In this document: positions 51,050 through 60,838 of the stretch, in pieces
Position numbering within the stretch: position 1 is the first letter of the stretch
How the letters are laid out: the number at the start of each line of letters is the position of its first letter
Assembly: GCF_910592395.1 (NCBI RefSeq)
Contig: NC_088316.1
Coordinates: forward strand, 6,942,001-7,006,000
Length of the DNA stretch: 64,000 nt
Reading direction: 5' to 3'
Origin: Lineus longissimus
Lineage: Eukaryota; Nemertea; Pilidiophora; Heteronemertea; Lineidae
Position numbers and translations under genes: made by a program
Notes under the pieces: model-generated
What the model was told of the DNA's origin: nothing
What the model saw: the letters and a program-made list of their open reading frames with translations, nothing else
Databases searched by the model: none

Positions 51050-53820
51050 TTTTTAGCTCAGCTGACAAAGTCAGCGGAGCTAGTAGAATAGCTGTTCAAA
51101 TGGTGTCCGTCCTGCAATCCATCCATCCATCCATCCATCCATCTAGGGACCCATCTGTGGACAAAATTGGACATTTCTGATTGGGAAGGCCTAGCCACTT
51201 CGTTGACGGTGCTAAATTAGGAGTTGCCCAAGGTGAACTCAAAACACGAAAAATCAGCGCGATCCGACCTGTATTAAGAGAATGAGGTCATTTCGCGTTT
51301 AGATTTCTTTCCCTTTTTACCTCGGTCCACAGAGCAAATATTGTTTTCAAATGTGGCTGAATATTTTTTAATATTTTTTCATTTTTTACTTTTAATGGAA
51401 TTGATATAGTTTTCACCGCCAGTTGGCGCTGCAGGCACATTGACTGAATTTTGGCGATTTCAAATTTGGCGGTGGCTCAACTTTTTGCAAGCAGTGCCGC
51501 TGATTGGCCGATCGATAGAAGAGATGCCACCATTTAAAAATGCCGGTAGTCGCTACTTCAATGAAGATGAGTGAACTTTCTCATGTTCAATCGGTTGATA
51601 CTCTTTTAATCAACATGACCATGTACCTGAAATTTGTTTAGGTACTGAAAAGAGTCTATATAATTCAGATTTATCGATAGTTTTTTATAATATTGCGGAA
51701 ATTTTGTGCACAAATTAGCGAAAGTTGGTGCTCGTCTCATGTCATTTTAGAGCGAGAAATTTGTTTCCGTCGATCTCTACCACTGAAAAATCGCTTGCAT
51801 AGCTTCGAATTTTTGTGAAAATAAGTATCTGAACTTGGTTTCAAATAGTCTAGAGAGTTACCTTTGTGGTGATACATATGGTATGTGATAAATATTTGTA
51901 GAATTTGTGAAATTCGGTTTTCAAACGTGCCGATGAAGCAAGCGATCTCGCGTGAATTTTGCAAGTCCTGATATGTTGACCGGGTGTCAAAAACCACTCA
52001 CCTAAATTCAATTCAAAGATCAAAAATAATATCTGAACTTAGTTTCAAATAGCCTACGCAATTATCATTTCGGTGATATATAATGCATGCATGTAATAAT
52101 TGATTAATCTGCCTAAAACGCGCGATTAAAACGGCGAAAGATCGTGATAAACACTCTGGTGGCGGTCGCACTAAATAACTACCGGTAGGGCCCGGCGTCT
52201 GGCGGAGAAAAAAAGGTAGCGCCCGGAGGTTGAAACGGGATTTTTATGCACTTTTAACTGTATATATATGTTGTTTGGATGTATTTCTAACAGTTCTGTA
52301 ACTTTGATGACCAAGCTTGCGCCCAAAGTTGGTAAAATTGATGCTTGTTTATGGACTGCGCTAGCGACCGGAGAATTCGCCGTCGGCCATTTTGGCTACG
52401 GTCCCTGAGTTGTTGTGGATGGCAATTTTGCAACAAATTTCGCCATTTACGTTTGTTTACAATTATTTTGAAAGTCACATTATGACATCGTAGTATGAAT
52501 CCCACTGCAGTTTCGTTACGCAGCAATGCTCATGTTTTTGGTTTGCAATCCTGTACTGTCTGTACACTGCGCTGTGCATGGCTGTACTGTAGCTGTAAAA
52601 AAGACAAAAACCATAGCCTAGCCCTGTAGGACAGGCTTAGAGTATAACACAACAGGCCCTCATGATTCATTTGATGGACAACTTATTTGATAGTACCTCA
52701 TCATTAAGTCCACTAGATCCTGTTCTGTCACATGTCGTAGACGATAGACAATTTTCAAAATGTAGTACACCACTCGCTCATCTTTAAGCCCAGCTCTCGG
52801 CTCACATCATGTGGGCACGGTTGGCTGTTGAGTGTTATGGTTCAGTCTGTGAGACTAATTTAAAGAGGTTACACTTTTATTTTGAATTGGAAAACAGCCC
52901 ACAGGACTGACTTTTCACTGAGTAATAAGTGTGCCCTTCGAAGGTTAAGTCTCTTTCTGGATTTGCTTCCATAGATGCCTTGTTCAGGATATCATCTGAC
53001 CGATGCCTGATCAAGCACAGACTGTATCCGGTGGTGTACATTTCCCCGTCTATGTCACCCTTTTTTATTCAGTCAGTGTTAATTTCTCTTCTCTTTTTTT
53101 ACAGATCAACTGTTGTTGGTTATTGCAAGAGGAGTCGTTGGCACATTTCAAGTCCAGGAAAGCACTTGCTGTTCCCACATTCAGAGTAAGGTGTGCTTAC
53201 TCGTTTTACTGCTTTCCATTCCCGGAGAGCGTTATCAAATATCTGCCGCAAGGCAACAAATATCTGCCGCAAGGCGCTTCAAATATCTGCCGAAAGGCAT
53301 CAAATATCTGCCGCACCAATAAAGTTCATTTTGTTAACCAACTCTTTATCTTCTTTTCTTCACATACAAAAAAGACCGTCCCAAACATTTGGCTGCATCC
53401 ACTTCATCAATGTCCAGACAACAGTCGGTTCATTTGACCATTGTAAAGCACCAGGCCCCACCTCACAAAATACACTGTAATAATTATGTACCTTGTGTCC
53501 ATGTGCATGTTATTAGTTCCACCTACGCTGCATGAAGACAAGGACTCCACTCTTTGACGTCACCACACAACTCCTTGACGTCATCACACACCCCACTACT
53601 GCAACGGCAATAGAAATGACTTTACGTCATAATACCAGGGTGACGTCAACTCAGTACTTCAGCATGCACTGATATAGCAAGAAGGTCTTTCGCATCAGCA
53701 CCTCTGCGTGCTAGACGTTATAGCTTCACGTTGCCTCATAATAACGGTACCGACACACACTTGGCCCTTGCCTTCACTTATCCATTTCAGCTGAGCGCCA
53801 GGCCCTTGGGCCTCTTGTTT
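51050..53820 (+). mobile_element. Helentron-type non-autonomous element, second copy
   Basis: The 5' end is TTTTTAGCTCAGCTGACAAA with a (CATC)n array at about 51118-51150. The 3' end is CAGCTGAGCGCCAGGCCC, hairpin and CTCTTGTTT. It shares termini and some interior (CGCCAGTTGGCG at about 51417) with 24113-25978 but is about 0.9 kb longer. It contains a four-unit AAATATCTGCCG repeat (about 53237-53320) and GACGTC-rich words at 53555-53650. No protein is recognised. It lies inside the piggyBac-type element. Confidence 0.65.
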
Positions 53821-54312
53821 TCAATAAAGTTAACTTTTTCTGACAAATTAGAATTTTTTCTAAATTTTTTCTTCAGAAATGGGAAGAGGACATCTGGGGC
53901 CAACGGTTATAAAAGAAACAGCAAGAAAAAGGGACTACAAATAGTCTTTCAACCAAATTTTATTACAAAATTACATCAACACAATGTCATCTAAACAAGA
54001 TGGCCGCCAGCAGGTCACATGACCATGTGACTAAATTTAGATCCGAAAACTGCCAAAAAGTCAAAGTCCATCAAGTTGCCAACACAACCATATGTGTTTT
54101 TCCATGGAATCTTTGCTAGTTTTCACACAGGAGTTTTCCAAAAGGCCTTTAAAAAGCCAAAAAATGGCTCAGCACTCTGGGGGTATATAGGGCCAGCACT
54201 GAAAGGGTTAAGCCAATTGCTAGTTTCACATTTTTCATGGAAAGGTACTCAAGAACGTCATCCATTGACGAACTTCTTTTCTGTTTCTTTGGTGTAGCAG
54301 CACATTCTGAAA

Positions 54313-54613
54313 AAAAAAAATGTGAATACTTAAGTATTTGCAGCTGTAACCTTTCAGCTCGACCAGAACACCCATGACAAACCTTTTTTTGTCGGTTGTA
54401 TTTTCAATCACCAAAAAGTAATCCTACAAAATCAGTCCAAGCAATATATTCAACACAAATTTGGTACTAGCTAGACCTGTTTTGCATTCTTGAATTGAAG
54501 GCGTAAGGCCCCAAAAGGTTGATATATTCTGCAGGAGCTGTGCAATGCAAGTAGAATCATCTTCACACTGACAAAAAAGACTGCAAGGCAAACAGCCGTT
54601 AGGACAACACCAA
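54313..54613. other. Short spacer, probably intron of the SANT-like gene
   Basis: Lies between the acceptor at 54303 and the end of Helitron D. No feature other than the acceptor's T-run. Confidence 0.4.
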
Positions 54614-54646
54614 CTAGAATTGTCGGTTGAGTCTGCAGGCAGACTC
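54614..54646 (-). other. Helitron D 3' terminus: hairpin plus CTAG-T
   Basis: On the minus strand: GAGTCTGC-CT-GCAGACTC (54629-54646), an 11-nt spacer, CTAG (54614-54617), then T. Confidence 0.82.
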
Positions 54647-54844
54647 TGGAGTCTCCGTCAAATGTGGGGTGCTTTGTTGAGGAAGTGGAGGAGGCAGTAT
54701 GTTTTGGTTAAAAGTTTATTGGGAAAATAGATATATACATATATACATAGTTGGAGATTAAAAGTCGGGTTACTGGTTTGTAGACCTTGGTATGAGAATT
54801 GTCTTCGCTGGCAAGGTTTGCATTGGGTTTATGTTGCTGCTGTG

Positions 54845-55798
54845 TTAACGCTGTGTTGGGATAGCAGTGATGGTGATGTTGTGGTAGCTGTAGTAAGTGT
54901 GGACTGTGGAGAATTTGGTATCAGGTGTGGTTGAGTGTTGGTAGATGTGGTCTAGTAGTGTGCCTCCTGTGGTGGTTGGTGTGTTGATCATTTGTGGGAA
55001 GCCATAGTCTGCTAATATGTCTGTAATTTGGTTTTGTGGCTGAGTGAGGAAGTCGATGTTGTAGTCACCAACGGCTATGATGGTATTGTTTGTGTTAGCC
55101 GTGATGGTACGTTGAAGGAGTTGTGCTAGTTGTGGGACAAATGAGCTGATGCTGTACTTGGGTGGACGGTAGATGTTGATGATAGTGAGGTTGTTGTTGG
55201 TGACGTGGAGCAGTAGATGTTCCAGGGCGAGGTCTGTGTACTTGTGGTGAGTATGTTGGATGTTGGCTTTAATGTAGAAGCCAACTCCGCCGTGGGTCTT
55301 TTGTGCATATGAATTATTGTGGTTACCGGTGTTGTTGGATGTGGTGTAGCTTTGTTGTCTTGGATTGTTGATGAAAGTGTGGTTGGGGATGGTGAGAAGT
55401 GCATCATGTTCATTGGCAGTATGCAGCCATGTTTCTGTTAGGCAGATGATGTGTGCCTGTAGGATGTCAGTGTTTTGTTTGAGGTCATGAAGGTGATTGT
55501 GGAGACCTTCGATGTTGTGGTGGGCAATGATGAAGTGGTTGTCATTGACGAGCGTTGTTATGGGATGAGCTGGGGTTATGTCTACTGGTGGCATGTTGCT
55601 CATGCATTCTGTGACCTCTTTGTTGCAGTATATCTTTGTGAACTTGTCATCTAGGAGGTGAAGGCCTTGTAGAGATGTGACGCGACTTAGGGCAACATAG
55701 GCTTGGCCGGCTGTAAAGACGTTTTGCAGTGATACTGCTGCTTGGTCTGTTGTGACACCTTGGACTTTGTGGGCAGTGCATGCCCAGGCTAGTGTCAA
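54845..55798 (-). pseudogene. Helitron D helicase end fused to an AP-type endonuclease
   Basis: Helicase motif V/VI (LAWACTAHKVQGVT, AGQAYVALSRVTSLQGLHL) is followed by an endonuclease-exonuclease-phosphatase domain: FIIAHHNIEGL (Asn), HIICLTETWL (Glu), HGGVGFYIKANI, LTIINIYRPP, IIAVGDYNIDF (Asp/Asn), GGTLLDHIY (Asp), and HTYYSYHNITI, where SYH replaces the catalytic SDH. Such C-terminal endonucleases are known from Helentrons and some animal Helitrons and probably derive from LINEs. The frame is shifted relative to the upstream helicase frame (overlap at 55795-55798). Confidence 0.88.
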
Positions 55799-56619
55799 TG
55801 GGAATTGGTGTCGTATGTAGTTTGCCCCTGGGGGTGATCATACATGGGGTGATGTTTGATGATGACTGAGTGTGGTGGGATGGTGTGTTTGCTTGATTGT
55901 TGTTGCATGTGCGCAATACCTGTTTGTTGGTTAGTGAAGCAAACGCAAATGTAGGGCGGAAGTTGTGTGGTTGGATCGGGTGGGGGTATTTGAGTAATGG
56001 TGCCACGAGCGCCGTTGACTAAGCCATCAGGTACATCTAGGTTTTGTATGAGCATCACTTGAGCATGTTTTGCCAGAAAGAGAGTGTCATTGGTTGCCTT
56101 TGTGAGGTCTGTTGTAGGCGTTGGTCTTGGTGCTGTATGCTTTTTTGCGCGTTTGTTGCCCTGTTTTTTGTAGATATCTAGTGGTGGTATTTCTTGGATA
56201 TCTGGACACTTTGCTAGCAGCTGTTGATGGTTGAAGGCATGTACTTCTTTTCTTGTTGGATAGATGTGGAGTATGTCATCTGGAACAGGTCGATTGATGG
56301 CAGCTAGTAGCATGGCGTCGTCTTGCGGGGCAAGTGGCTAATCTTTCGTTTTGGTTCGTAGGCGATTTAGCATTTCAGCGAATGAAATGTCGTCTTTTTA
56401 GCGCATAATGTCATCTAGCTGATACTGGAAGAAGTCTTTCCAAATGTTGGTGTTGCTATTGATGTTCCTGTACAAGGGGGGAGGTATGACTGGTGGTAGT
56501 TGGTAGAAGTCACCCACAGTTAGGATAGCAACATTGCCAAAGTTCACATGGCGTGACTGGGTTTTTTTGGTTTGGTTGAGGCGACCATGTATGTATGTCA
56601 TTAGGCGTTGGTTGATCAT
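55795..56619 (-). pseudogene. Helitron D helicase middle part, with stops
   Basis: NVAILTVGDFYQLPPV (motif III region), then after stops at 56398 and about 56338 NRPVPDDILHIYPTRKEVHAFN and AQVMLIQNLDVPDGLVNGARG. Same frame as 58986-56659. The Walker B segment just upstream reads QLVIID-stop-VSM, with TAA at 56626-56628 where the catalytic Glu codon is expected. Confidence 0.85.
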
Positions 56620-56658
56620 TGAAACTTAATCGATGATGACCAATTGAACATTCTCTAG

Positions 56659-58986
56659 CTACAAGCGTAGCGGTGTCATGTTCTTTTCACTCATGGATTT
56701 GTATGGGAGTGTCAGAGACTTTGGTATCGACAAGCCTGAATGGGTTGTTTGGGCATCGATGTTTTTTGCAGCTGGTCCTGTGCTTGCCAGTATTAGTACC
56801 TTCATGTCTGAAGGGTCTTGTGATCCTTTTTTGAGTTGTCTGTTGGCCTCATGCGTGATACAGTTAATGCGGTGAGATTTGCCAGTGCCAGCTCCGCCAG
56901 TGAGGAAGAAGTGGAATGGTGGGAAATCTGGGTTATTGGCACGGTTGGCACACCACCAACTGATGTAGTTGAAGAACTGGCGCTGTTTTGGGTTGAGGTT
57001 GCGGATCATTTGCTTGATATCGCGGTGAGGTTGGTTGGTTGTTTCGATAGTGTAGGTTGTACTAGCATGAGTGTCGGACTCTGTGAGAGGATGATTTGCT
57101 GATGTGCAGTTTAGATCGGATGTGGTGTTTTCTGGTGGCAGTTCGACTTCGTCTTCTTGGAGTTGATGGTTTCCATCATCATGGCGTTGTTGTTCACTTA
57201 CAGGGGCTATTTCTGCCCAAGCATCGTCTTGATCTGGGTTGTCTTGTAGGACTTCAAGTGCTGCCTCTACTGCGAACTTGAGTGCTTCATACACTTGTTG
57301 TTGGCGTCGTACAAAGGTTTGCACTTCCTCATCAGCTGTTGTGCCGGTGGTGTAGTAATCTGCGTAAGTTGCATGTGGTGGTGGCATGAGGTCTTCATCA
57401 AAACGATGCGGCAGGTAGAAGCGTAGAAGGTATTCATAGAACTTCTCGGCCTGTTTTTCGACACTTAACTTGGGGAAGCGAATAACTGCTTTCTTTGAGC
57501 GCTGCTGGATGTAGCCCATGTTGTTTTGCAGTTGGTATTTTGGTTGTTCAGTAGGTATATTGTTGTCTTGTTCCAGGTTGTTATTGTCCTGTTGGTGATT
57601 GTTGTTATCATCTACAGTTTGTTTTTTGGATATAGTAGTTTGACGGTAGTTTGCTGCAAAGTCGGCTAAGTTCATGTTGGTGAACATGTCATTGTCTGGG
57701 CTTGCTATGTAGCGATCCAAAATGTTTTTGGTCCAGACCTGGTTGTTCTGATCATTTCTGTTGTTTTGGATAACTTGGAGTGGTAGTGTTATGCTCGTGT
57801 TGTCCTTGTCTGTGGGGATGAAGACGACATCAGTTGTGCAGGACTTCAGGGGCATGCTGGTAGCACGGTAAACTGCCTCTAGGACGCTTATTTCACGGTG
57901 TGTGACGTAAACATTTCCTAGTTGTTTCATTTCTTTTGCTACATCCAAGTTATTTTCTTTGCACTCTTTTTCAGCCTGTTTTAGAAGGTTGCCTAGTTTG
58001 CGTTCAGCTTTGCTGATGTATGAGACTATGTACATCACACAGCTGTATGCATCCAATATGAATTGTATGTCCATGTTTGCATTCCAGGCTCGCAGCAAAT
58101 CTTCGTTGTAGGGGTTTACCCAGCAATCTTGTGGTTGCCTTTTCAGAACGACGGTGTTCCTTTTTGATAACGTAGCTATGCTGTCCTGGAAAGTGTCTTC
58201 TGAAACGCCTGCATCTTCAAAGACGGAAGTTCCCCAGCTTCCTGACTGTATGACTGCGCGAACCTTGGTGATGTTTTCTCTTGCAACTTGCTTGTCGTGT
58301 TCTGTGATTTCGTCACTTGACTTGGGTCGGGCAATGAAAGTGATACTTGATAGTGGGCGAGGGAAGTTAAATCGGCACACTTTGTTTCCTTTGCGACAGG
58401 TTTCTGAATGGCCAGGGCTGTGCATTTGGACCTTGCTGACTATGTTAAAAAGTTCCTCATCAAGTTGTTGATTTGGCATATGACATGTAGTGTACATGTC
58501 GATAAAGTTGCAGATGTCCTGGTCAGTGTTTCTGTCCAAGAGTAAAGCGCCTTCACACCAGAAGATGCAGTGTAGGTGAGGCCAGCCGCACTGCTGGAAT
58601 TCTGTCCTGTAAAAGTGATTTGTGATTTTGCCAATGGGTTCTGCTGCACTGAGTATCACGTCTTTGATGAAGGTTTCGGCTCTATATTCAAACATGCGCG
58701 CTGCTGTTACTGGATTACTGGCAATTATTTCTTGGTGTTGTTTCCAAGAAATGTTTTCTGGGACTGTTTTGCCTTGTTGGCGGAGAATGGTGTTGACAAT
58801 TTCTGGCCATCGTCTGTCAGCAGCAGAAAAGCTGCAAAACCATGTTGGGATGCCCAACTGTTGGATCATAGCAAGTAGTTCTTTCAGGGTTCTCTCCCAG
58901 TATGGAGGTGTGCCTCGGACTGGCTGCAGGAAACGGTAACCTTCCTTTTGCTTGATGAGGTCTTTTAGGGAGTTGCGATCAATCAA
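56659..58986 (-). pseudogene. Helitron D Rep and helicase start
   Basis: 775 codons. Rep: ARMFEYRAETFIKDVIL, ITNHFYRTEFQQCGWPHLH with HUH HLH (58558-58588), HSPGHSETCRKGNKVCRFNFP, and tyrosines in CVMYIVSYISKAE. The domain order then gives a spacer rich in Asn/Gln and the helicase Walker A FFLTGGAGTGKSHRI (56875-56905) with LILASTGPAAKNI. It stops at TAG 56659-56661 but continues in frame afterwards. One frameshift separates it from the N-terminal part near 58990-59030. Confidence 0.9.
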
Positions 58987-58987
58987 A

Positions 58988-60545
58988 TCATCTGCAGTAA
59001 TAATGTGGCCGTCGGTTGTAGTTGAGGTTCCCTTCCTCAGTGCAATGGAGATGTTCTGACTGTATTGCGTGTATTTCAGTCATGTATTGTGCGTAAAAGA
59101 TGATGTTTTGGTCTTGGGCAAAGCGTGTGTCTGCATTGAACAATCTGGAGTTGAAATACCTTGAGAGTGGTAGCTTGGTGTCACGGTTATGCGTAAAGCC
59201 AAATTTTCCATCAGGGAATTGAACTGGAAATGCTTGTTCTTCACAGTGGGGATGTGTGAAAAGCCCAATAGGACTATGCTTTTCCCCTGGTGCGAGGCAG
59301 TATACATTTGTATCTGTAGTGTCAAGGTAGTGTTGTCCAATATCTGCTGGCTGTAGGGAAGTCTGGAATAGCATGTTTGTGTTGTCATCTGGCACTTGTT
59401 CTGTTGGGTTGGGGTTGATTTCAGCATTATCGTTGTGCGAGTTGTCGCTAGGATGAGACGGCATTGGCTGTGGGGCAGAACCTGTTGGTCTCTCGATAGG
59501 TGTTGCTGAAGTTGATGCTGTTGGATTGAGGTGTTCTTCGTGGCTGAGTGGTTCCTCTGGAATGGGGGCAAACGTCACATCACTGTAAAGGTGATTGTGT
59601 TGTTTTAGGTCTTGCAAGGCTGTATGCATTTTGTCAGGGGAGGCATACTGGTACAAATGGTGGCTCTTGTACTGAAGTTTACGTTTTAGTTTCAGTTTGA
59701 CGAGGTGTTCATTTGTCGGTAGGCGGGGCAATATTTGTGCGGTAGTGTCAACATCTGAGGGTACACAGACCACAGGGCCGTGTATACCTTTTTGGGAACC
59801 GGAAGGCAGGCTGTGAATTTTCATGAATGGTATTATTTTTGAAATGAGATGCTTTTCCAGTGAATTCAGTGTTTTTAGTGAAGTTGGTATTGGTGTTAGC
59901 GCCAAATTGTTTGTTAGAGCTTGTGGTGGGGTATTCTTGTTTTTGAGGTGATTGTGACAGCAGTGGCATATTGATGGTTGTGGGTTGGCATGACTAGTTT
60001 GTGTGGGTGGGGAAAGATAGTTTTCGGGGTTAAAATGGCGAGTTTGTTTTTTGAACAGTAACCTATTGCATGAGACACATGTGAACACTGGTCCTTCCGT
60101 CATTTTCGTCCTTAATATATTAAGGGCAGTCACAATTGAATTGTCTACTTGAGGTTTGGTAGTACTAGTGTTCCTTTTTGATTGTTTTTTTCTTCCTTGT
60201 AGCATAGTCTGAATCATGCAAGTAGCGTCCACGTTTGCTTGCATTTTGATTCGGATAGTATTTTGAGTAGTCTGTTGTTGCCGTACTAGAACATTTGCGT
60301 TTTTGCGACGTCCTGGCTGTTGGTGTACTGGGTGTTGGCCCAGTACAACTGTTTTGCAGGTGGGCCGCTTGTTTGGAGTTAAAGTCAGTGAAGTAGTTTG
60401 TTAAAAGGGGCGCAGGGAAAGCAGCAGTAGCGTTCTGTGGGTTGATTGGTTTGCCTGGCTCCTTCATACGTACTAAACGCATACGTAGACGACTTTGTTC
60501 CTTTTTTTACGAGCTTTTGCCTGAGCCTCTTTTCCCTTGAGCCAT
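58988..60545 (-). pseudogene. Helitron D RepHel N-terminal region (DUF6570-like)
   Basis: Start ATG at 60545 (MAQGKRGSGKSS), six bases inside an acceptor TTCTTGCAG, with TAA at 60507-60509, then PLLTNYFTDFNSKQAAHLQN. A +1 frame change in or near the A-run at about 60189-60195 leads into frame 60244-58988. That frame has VFTCVSCNRLLFKK and CHCCHNHLK zinc pairs, LNSLEKHLISKIIPFMKI and GIHGPVVCVPSDV. This CxxC plus GPVVxVP pattern is the DUF6570 type that precedes Helitron_like_N; HCEEQAFPVQFPDGKFG marks the latter. A further frameshift near 59020 leads to the Rep frame. Confidence 0.8.
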
Positions 60546-60553
60546 TGTTACTG

Positions 60554-60838
60554 CAAGAAGAGAAACAAGACGTATGAGTACTATATAATATATTTCTTTA
60601 TTAGAAAAAATAATTGTGCTGAATATGTTGGGCAGGCTTTTGATACAATGGCAGTGGAAACGGTGCTTGTGATTTTAAAGTGGATATTGTCAATTATTGC
60701 AACGTGTCAACCAGAATATAATGATATTCAGCTGTTTTCAGTGTTTAAGCTTTGTGCAGCGGTGAGTGTTGAAGTTTGCTGTGACTAGAATGCATTGGCA
60801 GTCAGCTCTTCCTGTTAAAAGTTTAATAAGACTAGAAG
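60554..60838. other. Spacer between the two Helitron D genes
   Basis: No coding sequence recognised. It holds the pyrimidine-rich stretch leading to the RepHel acceptor. Confidence 0.5.

Larger units (their letters stand above)
45594..54207. mobile_element. piggyBac-type non-autonomous element carrying nested insertions
   Basis: TTAA duplications at 45590-45593 and 54208-54211. The 12-bp perfect terminal repeats are CCCTTTCAGTGC (45594-45605) and GCACTGAAAGGG (54196-54207). Removing the gypsy element (45670-50550 plus one CGACG) and the Helentron-type element (51050-53820) leaves about 0.96 kb without transposase. A subterminal palindrome TGACCGTTGCC-G-GGCAACGGTCA lies near 45608-45630. TTAA plus CCCTTTC ends are the piggyBac signature. 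Confidence 0.8.
45480..54302 (-). pseudogene. Last exon of a SANT/Myb-like gene, split by an 8.6-kb transposon insertion
   Basis: 5' part: acceptor with a T-run then CAG (54303-54312), exon 54302-54212 encoding AATPKKQKRSSSMDDVLEYL. 3' part: 45589-45480, encoding a coil with HERAMYELRLKEKELALSLR, ending RKFP and stop TAA at about 45481. The two parts join at a TTAA once the inserted element and one TTAA copy are removed. The 3' part is then off by one frame, so a further small indel is present. The tail resembles 7492-7745. The DNA-binding part is not in the window, so the family call is tentative. Confidence 0.5.

Noticed and set aside
60183-60210. Programmed +1 frameshift at the A-run in the Helitron D N-terminus
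   Set aside because: The gene already has several stops and other frame breaks, so a one-base slip in a homopolymer is the simpler reading.
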